A stretch of DNA of 64,000 nucleotides from Deinobacterium chartae (GCF_014202645.1 NZ_JACHHG010000003.1:186001-250000), one strand, 5' to 3'. Numbered from the stretch's first letter, positions 41,757-50,777 are shown. The notes: a model not told the origin generated them from the letters alone. Program-made: numbers and translations.

Positions 41757-43798
41757 GGAGCCTGCTGCGGTGCCTTGCCGCTGTCGAGCATGCGCTGCCA
41801 CTGCTCGTCGGTCAGGCGGTTGGCGCTGCTGCCCACGAACTCGTAGTGGCTGTACGTCCCGCCCTTGGCGAGTTGTAGCCCGCCGCGCCCGTCGGGAACG
41901 ACCACGAAGATCTCAAAGATGCGTCCGGTGCCTTCTTGCAGCACCTTGCCGTACGGATCGCTGGCCACGTCGGTCACCAAGGCGGCCTGGGCGTTCTCGT
42001 TCAGCACCGGGCCGCCGCCTTCCTCGCCGCCGTCCGAGTCGGTGGAGGCCAGGGTGATCTCCTCGAGCCAGCCGCCGAAGTAACGGATGCGGTCGTAGTC
42101 GTCGGCGCTGATGTTCGCGGCGCGGGCGCTGCCGTTGGCGAGCTGTTTGCGGGTGATGCCCTCGAGGAAGGTCAGCATCGAAGACAGGCTCAAGAGGGTG
42201 TTGGCGCTGTTCTCGCCCAGCAGGCCGCGTGCCTTGAGCGACGCCTGGGTGCGGCGCGAGAGGTCGTTGAGGCGGGCGTAGGCCTCGAGGTTGGGCTCCA
42301 CGTAGCCGCGCGGCAGCACCTCGTCGGGCCCCGAGCCCATCTCGGCCATCACCTGCTTGGCGTACAAGACGGTGTCGTGCTTGAGTTCGGTCCAGCTGCC
42401 CAGGGCCGTCTGCAAGTCCTTGCGCGCCCAGGCCCGGGTGCGCATGAACGGCGGGTAGGCCGTGTTCCCCAGCTTGTTGGAGGCGACTGCTTGCAGGCCG
42501 TAGAGCCAGTTGTAGTACAGGTTCTGCGTCCAGTCGGCGGGTTTGAGCGCTCCCAGTTGCTGCTGGACTTTCTTGAGCTGTGTGTCGTAGTTGACGTAGG
42601 CGGTTTCGCCCGAGGCCTTGAGCAGGTTGTAGGCTTCGCGGTTGCCCAGGGCCGCAAACAGGTCCAGTCCCCTGGGCAGCAGGCGCGGTTTCTGCTCGGT
42701 GCCCACCTCGCGCCAGACCAGTTGCTCGAACACGTAGGCGTCCAGCACGAAGCGCTGTCCCATCAGCCGTAGGCCCTGGGTCTGCTCGGCTTGGCTTTTG
42801 CGGTAGTCGATGATCATCGAGTTGATCCGGGGCGCTGGAAGACGCATGGCGGCCTGACGAAACTCGGCCAGGCCGGCGTCCTGCTCGAGGGCGCGCGCAG
42901 GGCTGCCCGAACCGAAAACGCGGTCCATCAGCGAACCGTAGTCGCGGAAGGAGAGGTCGTCCGAACGGCCCACCAGCAGCGAGGTTGGGTCGTAGATGCG
43001 GCTCCAGCGGGCCTCGGCGCCGCTGGTCGAGCGCATCAGCCGGGTGAGCAGGAGGGCGGCGCGGGTTTCGCGGTCGGACTTGAGCCGGAAACCGATGCGC
43101 CCGTACCACATCATGGCCCGGAAGTAATTGCTCAGGGCCGCCGAGCGCGTGTAGTGCCCGCGCGGCACATACTGGCCGTAATCCTCGAGGTAGGGGTCGC
43201 CGGCCACCGACATCACCGCCGAGCTGCCCGGGCCCGCGTGCGCGTCGATCAGGGCCAGTTCCTGCCGCACCGTGTCGGCCACCGCCTGCGGCGGGGTGTA
43301 GGCCGGGTTCGCCAGCCGGGCCCCCACGGCGAGGTAGGCCAGCAGCAGGCGCGAGGCTTCCTCGAGGCGGGTGCCGCGCAGCGCGGCGTACTGTTTTTCC
43401 GCCGCGCCGGCCAGCTGCTGGGAGAGGGCGGCGAGCTCGGGGGCCAGCCGCTCGCGCTCGAGGTCGCGCAGCAGCTTGCTGAAAGCCAGGTGGTAGGCGT
43501 GGTATACCGCGTCGGTGGTGATGAACACCGGGATGTCGGCGTAGCGGGTGTCCTCGTAGACCTGGTGGAACTGGCGCCAGCGGGCCGGGGCCACGACGAA
43601 GCCGTTTTGGCCGAGCAGCCTGCGCTGCTCGGCGCTCAGTTTCACGCTCGCGGGCGTTTTGGTGCTGCCTTTGAGCAGGGCCGTGTTCGTGAGCCGCTCG
43701 AGGTTGACCGGCAGGCGGTACGAGGCGAAGGCGTCGGCGGCCCGCGCGGCGGGCACGAGCAGGGCCAGGGTCAGGGTCGGAATCAGCAGGTTTCGCAT
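41729..43798 (-). CDS. DUF3160 exported protein
   Basis: 689 aa, with signal peptide MRNLLIPTLTLALLVPAARA. The body matches the DUF3160 family: LLGQNGFVVAP, FHQVYEDTRYADIPVFITTDAVYHAYHLAF, YFRAMMWYGRIGFRLKSDRETRAALLLTRLM, and late segments NLYYNWLYGLQAV and GGTYSHYEFV. The family has no proven function that I know of. The start ATG 43798 has TGGAG about 6 nt upstream. It is followed, with overlaps, by CapA and a secreted protein, so the three likely work together at the cell envelope. Confidence 0.82.
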   Translation of the reverse strand: MRNLLIPTLTLALLVPAARAADAFASYRLPVNLERLTNTALLKGSTKTPASVKLSAEQRRLLGQNGFVVAPARWRQFHQVYEDTRYADIPVFITTDAVYHAYHLAFSKLLRDLERERLAPELAALSQQLAGAAEKQYAALRGTRLEEASRLLLAYLAVGARLANPAYTPPQAVADTVRQELALIDAHAGPGSSAVMSVAGDPYLEDYGQYVPRGHYTRSAALSNYFRAMMWYGRIGFRLKSDRETRAALLLTRLMRSTSGAEARWSRIYDPTSLLVGRSDDLSFRDYGSLMDRVFGSGSPARALEQDAGLAEFRQAAMRLPAPRINSMIIDYRKSQAEQTQGLRLMGQRFVLDAYVFEQLVWREVGTEQKPRLLPRGLDLFAALGNREAYNLLKASGETAYVNYDTQLKKVQQQLGALKPADWTQNLYYNWLYGLQAVASNKLGNTAYPPFMRTRAWARKDLQTALGSWTELKHDTVLYAKQVMAEMGSGPDEVLPRGYVEPNLEAYARLNDLSRRTQASLKARGLLGENSANTLLSLSSMLTFLEGITRKQLANGSARAANISADDYDRIRYFGGWLEEITLASTDSDGGEEGGGPVLNENAQAALVTDVASDPYGKVLQEGTGRIFEIFVVVPDGRGGLQLAKGGTYSHYEFVGSSANRLTDEQWQRMLDSGKAPQQAPWVRFFTAR

Positions 43799-43920
43799 GA
43801 GAACTCCAAGATGGGGTGGGATCGTTGTTCTCATTGTGCAGCCACGCGGGTGTCGCTGTCGTCTGCCGGAGCGCCTAGCGGCAGGCGACAGCGCGGGACA
43901 AAACGGACGTTGAGGAGGTG

Positions 43921-43926
43921 TACCCT
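43921..43926 (+). promoter_or_regulatory. -10 box TACCCT, leaderless type
   Basis: TACCCT is followed by 6 nt and ATG 43933. A GAGGAGG at 43911-43917 is too far from the ATG to act as its ribosome-binding site. Confidence 0.35.
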
Positions 43927-43932
43927 GGTCGG

Positions 43933-44247
43933 ATGACCGTCATGACCCGACCCGAGACCTGGAAGGCGCAGTTCGAGCGCTGGCTGCGCAAACCCTGCCC
44001 CGATGTAGGGAGCCTGCGGGGAATCGAAGCGGAACTGGCCGCCTTGCTGCACGACTGCAGCCGGAGTGCTGGAGCTCCCGATGCCCACCTGCTGTGTCAG
44101 CTGACCGCGCTGCACCGCGAACTGGAGCTGGCCCTGCCACGCCTGTCTGGCCCTGAGTACGACTACTTCGAGGAGCTGTCCGATCTGGTGCTGGGTGTTT
44201 TCGAGGGACAGGGGTATCCGAAGTTCGATGCCGCGTGTGGGCTATAA
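43933..44247 (+). CDS. Hypothetical protein, 104 aa
   Basis: A soluble, helical protein without recognised domain: TWKAQFERWLRKPCPDVGSLRGIEAELAALLHD, LLCQLTALHRELELALPRL, YDYFEELSDLVLGVFEGQGY. Its end overlaps the -10 box (44243-44248) of the following lipid-kinase gene. Likely real by composition and by the leaderless promoter. Confidence 0.6.
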   Translation: MTVMTRPETWKAQFERWLRKPCPDVGSLRGIEAELAALLHDCSRSAGAPDAHLLCQLTALHRELELALPRLSGPEYDYFEELSDLVLGVFEGQGYPKFDAACGL

Positions 44248-44248
44248 T
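44243..44248 (+). promoter_or_regulatory. -10 box TATAAT of the lipid kinase gene
   Basis: TATAAT is followed by 9 nt and ATG 44258, so the leader would be a few nucleotides at most; no Shine-Dalgarno sequence is present. Confidence 0.5.
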
Positions 44249-44257
44249 TCCGTCCAG

Positions 44258-45172
44258 ATGCCTCTGAAACCGGTTCGTGCCTCGCTGCTCATCAACCTTC
44301 ACGCCCGGCGCGGTGCCGAACTGATCGAGCAGGCCGAGAGCCTGCTGCGTGCCCGGGGCCTTGACCTCGAGGCCGTGCACGCGGTGCGCTCGCCCGAGCA
44401 GGCCGAAACGCTGATGCGCCGCGACCTCGTGCGCGGGGTCGAACGGCTGATCGTGGGCGGCGGAGACGGCACGCTGTCGCACGCGGCCGGTGTGCTGGCC
44501 GGGACCGGGGCCGTGATGGGCGTACTGCCGCTGGGCAGCGGCAACACCTGGGCGCGCAGCCTGGGGCTGCCGCTCGACCTCGAGGGGGCTGCGGGGGTCG
44601 TCGCGCAGGGCGAGCAGACCCGGGTGGACGTGGGCGTGGTGAACGGCCGGGTGTTTTTGAACTCGGTCGCACTCGGCGTGTCGGCGGCGCTGGCGGGCAG
44701 CCTCGACCGCCAGACCAAGCGCCGTCTGGGCCTGCTTGCCTGGCCGCTGCGCGGGGTGGGCGTCTTGCGCGGTCACCGCCCGCTGTACCTGCGGGTACGC
44801 ACCGCGGAGCGCACCTTCGAGCTGCGCACGCACCAGCTGGTGATCAGCAACGGCCGTTACGTGGCCGGGCCGATCAAGGCCGCCCCCGATGCCTCGGCGC
44901 AAGACGCGCGCCTCGAGGTGTTTGCGCTGGGCGGAGCCGAGCTGCCCTCGTTCGTGCGCGCCACGCTGGACTGGCTGCGGGGGCGTCACCCGACTTCGGC
45001 CCTGACCGAGTACCTCGAGACGCGTGAGGTGCGGGTCGAGAACCTGTCGCGCCGTCCGGCGCAGGTCAGCGTGGACGGCGAGGTGGGGCTGCAACCCCCC
45101 CTCGAGGTGCGGGTGTGGCCGCGTGCGCTGTGGACCATGGTGCCGCCCGGGTTCCGCGCGGATCAGGCCTGA
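44258..45172 (+). CDS. Diacylglycerol kinase family lipid kinase
   Basis: 304 aa. ASLLINLHARRGAE is the first strand, RLIVGGGDGTLSHAAGVL is the DAGK catalytic GGDGT motif, and GVLPLGSGNTWARSLGLP is the conserved LGTGNDFAR-type segment (here GSGNTWAR). QVSVDGEV near the C-terminus is the second conserved block. It phosphorylates a lipid or long-chain-base substrate with ATP. The stop codon lies inside a perfect palindrome that probably terminates transcription. Confidence 0.88.
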   Translation: MPLKPVRASLLINLHARRGAELIEQAESLLRARGLDLEAVHAVRSPEQAETLMRRDLVRGVERLIVGGGDGTLSHAAGVLAGTGAVMGVLPLGSGNTWARSLGLPLDLEGAAGVVAQGEQTRVDVGVVNGRVFLNSVALGVSAALAGSLDRQTKRRLGLLAWPLRGVGVLRGHRPLYLRVRTAERTFELRTHQLVISNGRYVAGPIKAAPDASAQDARLEVFALGGAELPSFVRATLDWLRGRHPTSALTEYLETREVRVENLSRRPAQVSVDGEVGLQPPLEVRVWPRALWTMVPPGFRADQA

Positions 45173-45185
45173 TCCGCAGGTTTTT
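45158..45185 (+). terminator. Lipid kinase terminator overlapping the stop codon
   Basis: GCGGATCAGGCCTGATCCGC (45158-45177) is a perfect palindrome followed by AGGTTTTT. The TGA at 45170-45172 is inside it. Confidence 0.65.
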
Positions 45186-45216
45186 GCGCTTTTGCCGTGG
45201 GGCGGCTGCGCTCGGA

Positions 45217-45624
45217 TCAGTCTCCGGCGACCCGCTCGACCTCCATGACCTCCTCGAGCGCGGCGTGCAGGCGCAGCCAGCCGCCTTCGCTCACCTCGGA
45301 GCCGGCCGTACGGCGGGCGTACAGCAGCAGGGCCCGCCACGCCGGGTCGAGCAGGCGCGGGCTGCGGTCACCGATGCGGGCGGCTAAGGCCTCGAGCGAG
45401 GCGCGCGTACCTTCGTCCTCGGACAGGTAGGCGAGCAGGGCCTCGAGGGAGAGGCCGAAGGCGTGGGCCAGCCGGGTGAGCAGGTCGAGGCTGGGCCGGA
45501 CCTGACCGTTTTCGATCATGCACAGGTGGGCCGGGCTGGAGTGAACCGCGCGGGCCAGCTGGCGCAGCGAGAGTCTCTTGGCGGTGCGCAGGTCGCGGAG
45601 CTGGGAGCCGATGGCAGGAAGCAT
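45217..45624 (-). CDS. XRE-family transcriptional regulator
   Basis: 135 aa. The N-terminal helix-turn-helix is clear: IGSQLRDLRTAKRLSLRQLARAVHSSPAHLCMIENGQVRPSLDLLTRLAHAFGLSLEALL. The C-terminal half is helical and may bind a ligand or dimerise. It is divergent from the ABC exporter pair and a good candidate for its regulator. GATAGT lies 6 nt before the ATG on the minus strand, an imperfect leaderless box. Confidence 0.85.
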   Translation of the reverse strand: MLPAIGSQLRDLRTAKRLSLRQLARAVHSSPAHLCMIENGQVRPSLDLLTRLAHAFGLSLEALLAYLSEDEGTRASLEALAARIGDRSPRLLDPAWRALLLYARRTAGSEVSEGGWLRLHAALEEVMEVERVAGD

Positions 45625-45699
45625 GCGTTCACTATCGGCTCAGGGGCGTCACCGGGCCGTCACCGGCAGCAGACGGTGTCCGATCAGAAAAAATAAATG

Positions 45700-45712
45700 T
45701 TTGCTTAACAAA
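45700..45712. promoter_or_regulatory. Candidate operator between XRE gene and ABC exporter
   Basis: TTTGCTTAACAAA carries inverted TTTG/CAAA ends and lies in the AT-rich gap between the divergent genes, just before TAAAGT (45720-45725), a possible -10 box for the exporter. Confidence 0.35.
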
Positions 45713-45751
45713 AGAGGGGTAAAGTGAGACGTTCTTGAAGGAGCGCCGCAT

Positions 45752-47485
45752 TTGAACTCTGCTCATTCCATTCCTCTGGTCCTGCGCTACCTGCGACCCC
45801 ACCGCGCCCGGCTGATTCTGACCGCCACGGCGTTGCTGGTCGCGACCGCCCTGCAACTGGTCGCCCCCCAGATCCTGCGCGGCTTCATCGACGGTGCGCG
45901 CGAAGGCTGGCCGCTCGCGCAGCTATTGAGCAGCGCCGCTCTGTTCCTGGGGGCCACCGTGCTGGCCCAACTGCTCTCGGCCACCTCCGCCTACTTGGGC
46001 AGCGTGATCGGCTGGACTGCCACCAACGAACTGCGTGCCGACCTGCTCGCGCACGTGCTGCACCTGGACATGCGCTTTCACAAGGAACGCACGCCCGGTG
46101 AGCTGATCGAGCGCATCGACGGCGACGTCACCGCGCTCTCCAACCTGTTTTCGCAACTGCTCGTCAAAATTCTGGGCAGCGCCCTGCTGCTGGTCGGCAT
46201 CCTGGTCCTGCTGTGGCACGAAAACGTCTGGATCGGGCTGGGGGTTACCCTGTTCGCGGCGGTGGCCGCCGCCGTGCTGGCCCACACCCGTGACGCCGCC
46301 GTGCCCGCCACCCGCCTCGAGCGTGAAACGAGTGCTCAGATGTACGGCTTCCTCGAGGAGCGGCTGGCTGGGATCGACGACCTGCGCGCCAACGGCGGCG
46401 GCGGATACGTGATGCGGCGTTTCACCGAGATCCAGCGCCGCTTTTTCTTTGCCGGGCGCCGCGCGTGGTGGCAGCGCGCCAACCTGTGGGTGTTCACCAT
46501 GGGCCTGTTCGCGATCGGTTATCTGATCACGCTGGGGCTTTCCATCCACCTGTTCGTGGCGGGCAGCATCACCCTGGGTACCGCCTACCTGTTCTTCCAG
46601 TACGTCGGAATGCTCGAATCGCCCATCGACCAGCTGGTGCAGCAGATGCAAGAACTCCAGAAAGCGCGCGCCAGCCTCGCGCGGGTGAGCGAACTGCTGC
46701 AGGAACGCAGCGCGCTGCCGGGCGGCACGCTCGAATTGCCCGCCGGACCGCTGGAACTGAGCTTCGAGGACGTGCAGTTCGGTTACGGCGCGCAACCGGT
46801 GCTGAGCGACCTGAACTTCCGTCTCGAGCCCGGACGCACCCTGGGCCTGCTGGGCCGCACCGGGGGCGGCAAAACCACCCTGACCCGCCTGGTGCAGCGG
46901 CTGCACGACCCCACGGCCGGTACCGTACGGCTGGGCGGACTGCCGCTGACCGCCGTGCGCCTCGCCTCGCTGCGCGCCCGCGTCGGCGTGGTCACGCAGG
47001 ACGTACAGATTTTCCGCGCCTCGCTGCGCGACAACCTCACCCTGTTCGACGCCTCGGTGGCGGACGCGCGCCTCGAGGCGGTGCTGGACGAACTGGGCAT
47101 GACCGACTGGCTGCGCGCCCTGCCCGAGGGGCTCAACACCCCGCTGGGCGGCGGTGAGCTCTCGGCCGGGGAAGCCCAGCTGATCGCGCTGGCCCGCGTG
47201 TTCCTGGGAGACCCGGGCCTGGTGATCCTCGACGAGTTCTCCTCGAGGCTGGACCCCGCTACCGAGGCGCGTCTGGAGCGCGCGGTGGCCCGGCTGCTGA
47301 CCGGGCGCAGCGCCATCATCATCGCGCATCGCCTCGAGACCGTGGCCCGCGCCGACGACCTGCTGGTGCTGGGCGACGGCCGCATGCTCGAGTTCGGCCC
47401 GCGCTCGGTGCTGGAGCGCGATCCCGGCTCGCACTACTCGGCCCTGCGCGCCGCGCACGCCGCCCCTGCCCTGGAGGCCGTATGA
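45752..47485 (+). CDS. ABC exporter half-transporter A (permease-ATPase)
   Basis: 577 aa: six membrane helices in residues about 15-300, then the ATPase. Walker A is GRTGGGKTT (about 368), the signature is the atypical LSAGE (about 464) in place of LSGGQ, and Walker B is LVILDEFSS (about 489) with the catalytic Glu present; the H-loop is IIAHR. It pairs with the next gene, overlapping by ATGA. The start is TTG 45752 with AAGGAG 8 nt upstream. The complementary defects in the two subunits mark an asymmetric heterodimer with one consensus and one degenerate ATP site. Substrate unknown. Confidence 0.9.
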   Translation: MNSAHSIPLVLRYLRPHRARLILTATALLVATALQLVAPQILRGFIDGAREGWPLAQLLSSAALFLGATVLAQLLSATSAYLGSVIGWTATNELRADLLAHVLHLDMRFHKERTPGELIERIDGDVTALSNLFSQLLVKILGSALLLVGILVLLWHENVWIGLGVTLFAAVAAAVLAHTRDAAVPATRLERETSAQMYGFLEERLAGIDDLRANGGGGYVMRRFTEIQRRFFFAGRRAWWQRANLWVFTMGLFAIGYLITLGLSIHLFVAGSITLGTAYLFFQYVGMLESPIDQLVQQMQELQKARASLARVSELLQERSALPGGTLELPAGPLELSFEDVQFGYGAQPVLSDLNFRLEPGRTLGLLGRTGGGKTTLTRLVQRLHDPTAGTVRLGGLPLTAVRLASLRARVGVVTQDVQIFRASLRDNLTLFDASVADARLEAVLDELGMTDWLRALPEGLNTPLGGGELSAGEAQLIALARVFLGDPGLVILDEFSSRLDPATEARLERAVARLLTGRSAIIIAHRLETVARADDLLVLGDGRMLEFGPRSVLERDPGSHYSALRAAHAAPALEAV

Positions 47486-49302
47486 CCACCGCCCACCGTT
47501 CGGCCGCGCGTCGGACCGCCCGCGTACGCCGCCCGGTCACCGGGCTCAGCCGCCGCCTGCTCACCTACCGTCCGGAGCTGTTCGCGCTGAACCTGCTGCT
47601 GTGGGGCGTGTTTCACAGCCTGCCCGCGCTGTTTGGCCTGCTCGCCGGACGGGTGTTCGACGCGCTCGCCCAGGGCGAGGCGGCCGCCTCGAGTGCCTGG
47701 ACGTGGCTGGCGCTGCTGGTCCTGACCAACCTGGGCCGCACCGGGCTGTTCAGCGCCGCGTACTGGTTTTGGGCCACCCACTGGTTCACGCTGCAGTCGC
47801 TGCTGCGCCGCAACCTGCTCGAATCCATCGTGCAAGCCTCGGGCCGCCGCACCCCGCCCGGCCCGCCCGGCGCTTCGGTCAGTTCGTTCCGCGAGGACGT
47901 GGACGAGGTGACCTCGTACACCCAGAACTTCGTGGACGCGGGCGGCCTGCTGCTGTTCGCCGCGGTGGCCCTCAGCGTGATGCTGCGCACCGACGCCGGG
48001 GTTACCGCCGCCGTGTGCGCCCCCATCGTGCTGATCTTGCTGCTCACCCGCCTGGCCGGCGGACCGCTGCGCCGCCTGCGCGCGCGTTACCGCGACGCCA
48101 CCTCGAGGGTCACCGAATTCCTGGGCGAGGTGACCCTGGGCGTGCAGGCGGTCAAGCTGGCCGGAGCCGAGGACCGCGTGGTCGGCCGCTTCCGCCGTCT
48201 CGGGGCCGAGCGCAGCCGCGCCGCGCTCGGCGACGCCTTGCTGGCCGAACTGCTGCGCACCGCCGGGTCCGGCGTGGTCGGCCTCGCCACCGGTCTGATG
48301 CTGCTGGTCGCTGCCCAGACCATGCGCGGCGGTGAGTTCACGGTGGGCGACTTCGCGCTGTTCGTCGCCTACTTGCCCCGCCTGACCAACGTCATGAACT
48401 TTTTCGGCAACCTGCTGGCGCAGCGCCGCCGCACCGCCGTCTCGGTCGAACGCCTCGAGGCCCTGCAAGGCGGTCTGCCCGCCGAGGTCGCCGTGCGCCA
48501 CGCCCCGCTGATGCTGAGCGGCCCGCTCCCCGAAGTCCGGCTGCCCAGCCTGCCCGAAAGCGAACGGCTGCGCCACTTCGCGGTGCGGGACCTGACCTAC
48601 CGTCACGCGGGCGGCGGCGGGATCGAGGGTATCGACCTCGAGCTGCGGCGCGGCGAGTTCGTGGTGGTAACCGGCCGGGTGGGTTCGGGCAAGACCACGC
48701 TGCTGCGCACGCTGCTGGGCCTGCTGCCCGCCCAGCGCGGCGAGGTGCTGTGGAACGGCAACCTGCTGCGCGATCCCGCCGCGCTGCTGGTCCCGCCGCG
48801 CAGCGCTTATACCCCGCAGGTGCCGCGCCTGTTCTCGGACTCGCTGCGCGACAACCTGCTGCTGGGCCTGAGCGAGCGCGACCTCGAGGCCCGCCTCGAG
48901 CAGGCGGTGGATCTCGCCGTGCTCGGACCCGACCTCGCCCGCCTCGAGCGCGGCTTTGACACCGAGGTGGGCAGCCGGGGTGTCAAGCTCTCCGGCGGGC
49001 AGGTGCAGCGCTCGGCCGCCGCGCGCATGTTCGTGCGCCCTGCCGAACTGCTGGTGTTCGACGACCTCTCGAGCGCCCTGGACGCCCAGACCGAGCGTCA
49101 GCTGTGGGAGCGCCTGTTCGCGCGGCGCGAGGTCACCTGCCTGGTCGTCTCGCACCGCCGCGCGGCCCTCGAGCGCGCCGACCGCATCGTGGTCCTCCAA
49201 GACGGGCAGCTCGAGGCGGTGGGTACGCTGGCCGAACTGCTCGAGACCTCGCCGGAGATGCGCCGGCTGTGGGCGCGTCAGGGAGACGGGAAAGAGGGCT
49301 GA
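47482..49302 (+). CDS. ABC exporter half-transporter B (permease-ATPase)
   Basis: 606 aa with the same permease-ATPase layout. Walker A is GRVGSGKTT (about 399), the signature is orthodox KLSGGQ (about 501), but Walker B reads LLVFDDLSS (about 522), so the catalytic Glu is replaced by Asp, while the H-loop VVSHRR is kept. Together with the LSAGE signature of subunit A this gives one weak site. A 40-residue basic N-terminal stretch precedes the first helix. It overlaps subunit A by ATGA and is followed by a tRNA gene. Confidence 0.9.
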   Translation: MTTAHRSAARRTARVRRPVTGLSRRLLTYRPELFALNLLLWGVFHSLPALFGLLAGRVFDALAQGEAAASSAWTWLALLVLTNLGRTGLFSAAYWFWATHWFTLQSLLRRNLLESIVQASGRRTPPGPPGASVSSFREDVDEVTSYTQNFVDAGGLLLFAAVALSVMLRTDAGVTAAVCAPIVLILLLTRLAGGPLRRLRARYRDATSRVTEFLGEVTLGVQAVKLAGAEDRVVGRFRRLGAERSRAALGDALLAELLRTAGSGVVGLATGLMLLVAAQTMRGGEFTVGDFALFVAYLPRLTNVMNFFGNLLAQRRRTAVSVERLEALQGGLPAEVAVRHAPLMLSGPLPEVRLPSLPESERLRHFAVRDLTYRHAGGGGIEGIDLELRRGEFVVVTGRVGSGKTTLLRTLLGLLPAQRGEVLWNGNLLRDPAALLVPPRSAYTPQVPRLFSDSLRDNLLLGLSERDLEARLEQAVDLAVLGPDLARLERGFDTEVGSRGVKLSGGQVQRSAAARMFVRPAELLVFDDLSSALDAQTERQLWERLFARREVTCLVVSHRRAALERADRIVVLQDGQLEAVGTLAELLETSPEMRRLWARQGDGKEG

Positions 49303-49327
49303 CAAACGGCGCACGTTGCGTTATAGT
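49299..49327 (+). promoter_or_regulatory. tRNA-Gly promoter
   Basis: CTGACA (49299-49304), a 17-bp spacer and TATAGT (49322-49327) stand 11 nt before the mature tRNA. The -35 box overlaps the end of the exporter gene. Confidence 0.7.
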
Positions 49328-49338
49328 GAGTGCGCTGC

Positions 49339-49414
<76 letters not shown>

Positions 49415-49443
49415 AAATAGGGCGCTGCAGACGCGCACAGAAA

Positions 49444-49474
49444 TCCCGGCCCTCGAGGGTCGGGACGCTTTTTT
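49444..49474 (+). terminator. tRNA-Gly terminator
   Basis: TCCCGGCCC (49444-49452) pairs with GGGTCGGGA (49457-49465) over TCGA, and six T follow at 49469-49474. Confidence 0.85.
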
Positions 49475-49580
49475 GGAGTGCTTGTAACTGCAAGCACCTG
49501 CAGTGATACCTGCTCGCTGACGGATTTTACGCTCACTCCGGGTAGGGCGACTTCTTGGGGGAGGGCGTCTTACCCGGAGT

Positions 49581-50027
49581 TCAGAGCCACTCGGCGACGC
49601 CGCCATGATGCGAGCAGGTGCCGCGGCGGTTCACGCTGAACGAATACGTGCCGTCACGGCAGCGTGCGCTGACCCCTTCGGGTGCCCGGTCTGCTGCCAC
49701 CGGCCGACGGATTTGCAGGCCATCTATGTTGGTGTACGTGCCATTCGATGCGGGGACGGTGTTCGTACGTGGGGTGTTGAAGGTGAGCGCACTCTGGGTG
49801 ACCTAGCCGCTGAGGACGCCTGTGTTGGTACGGACGCTGACAGCGCACCAGTTGTTGCTGCACCACGCTACCTCGAGGGAGGTGTGTGTCGGGAGGACCT
49901 TGAGTTTGGTCGCCTGTGCTGTGAGAGCCTGGCGCAGGTTGACGTTGGTGTGCGTGGTGGCGCCGAGGGCGAGGGCGGCAGGCGCTAGGGTGAGGCCAAG
50001 CAGCAAGGCGGACAGGATCTTACGCAT
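49581..50027 (-). pseudogene. Secreted SH3-like + DUF3761-like protein split by in-frame TAG
   Basis: The first part (ATG 50027 with GAGGAGGG upstream) has signal peptide MRKILSALLLGLTLAPAALA and an SH3-like domain (TNVNLRQA, LEVAWCSNNWCAVSVRTNTGVLSG), ending at TAG 49803-49805. The frame stays open beyond it for 73 more codons: VTQSALTFNTPRTN, NGTYTNIDGLQIRRP and then RCRDGTYSFSVNRRGTC and SHHGGVAEWL, a DUF3761-type domain, stopping at TGA 49581-49583. The TAG stands where the SH3 pattern expects Tyr (G-Y-V), so a single TAC-to-TAG change would explain it. It may be a recent pseudogene, a read-through gene, or a sequencing error. Confidence 0.75.
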
Positions 50028-50045
50028 GTTTCCCTCCTCGAGAGG

Positions 50046-50777
50046 TCAGTACAGTGCGTTGGGCGGGTATCGCAGGTCGATGCCCAACGCCAGGCTGAGC
50101 TTGGCGCGGCGGGGATCGTAGGGACGTTCAGGGTTACGGCAGGTATCGCAGTAGGGGCTGGTGTATTCGCGGATGATCAACTGGTTGTGGTCGTTGGGGC
50201 TCACCCAGAGGGTACGGACGCTGACCATGGCTGGCTGCTGGTACGGTTCGTATTCTCTGTAGGTGGGACCGAGCGGGGTGAGAAGTTTAACACGTCCGCC
50301 CGCTAGGCGCAGGAGCGAGCTGTTGCGAGTGAATTCGCCCATGTGGGGTCCGAACCAGATGTGCCGGACCAGGGTGTTCAGCGAGTTGGTGCCGACAGGG
50401 GGAAGGGCGGTGATGTCATCAGCGAAGCTTTTGGCATAGTACGTGGCTCGGTTGCCCCGCAGGACCAGCAGGTCGCCGCGGTAGCGGTCGCGCATCGGAT
50501 TGGCGGCGAAGTCGTTGTAGCAGTTTTGAATCAGGTAAAGCGTTTCAGTCGCTTGGGTGGTGAAACGGCCGGTAGCGCGGCGCAGCACCTCGAAGTCAGG
50601 GCAGACAGTGCGCCTGCGTGCGAGGTAGGTGTCAAGGAGCAACCGGCGCTCTGCGGTGCCGACTTTGGGTTGCTCAGGCTGGAGACTGCCATCGTAGATC
50701 AGGCGTAGAGAAGCTGCCTGAGCGTAGGGAAGCAGTAGGGCCAGGGTGAGTGCGGGTGAAAACCGGGATGGTTTCAT
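50046..50777 (-). CDS. Secreted hypothetical protein
   Basis: 243 aa, signal peptide MKPSRFSPALTLALLLPYAQA. The mature part contains ADLRLIYDG-like SLRLIYDGSL, CPDFEVLRRATGRFTTQ, a middle with AKSFADDITALPP and a Cys-x2-Cys near the C-terminus (SPYCDTCRNPERPYDPRRA). I do not recognise the family. It lies 18 nt upstream of the SH3/DUF3761 gene on the same strand and could be co-transcribed. GC is lower than the window average. Confidence 0.65.
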   Translation of the reverse strand: MKPSRFSPALTLALLLPYAQAASLRLIYDGSLQPEQPKVGTAERRLLLDTYLARRRTVCPDFEVLRRATGRFTTQATETLYLIQNCYNDFAANPMRDRYRGDLLVLRGNRATYYAKSFADDITALPPVGTNSLNTLVRHIWFGPHMGEFTRNSSLLRLAGGRVKLLTPLGPTYREYEPYQQPAMVSVRTLWVSPNDHNQLIIREYTSPYCDTCRNPERPYDPRRAKLSLALGIDLRYPPNALY

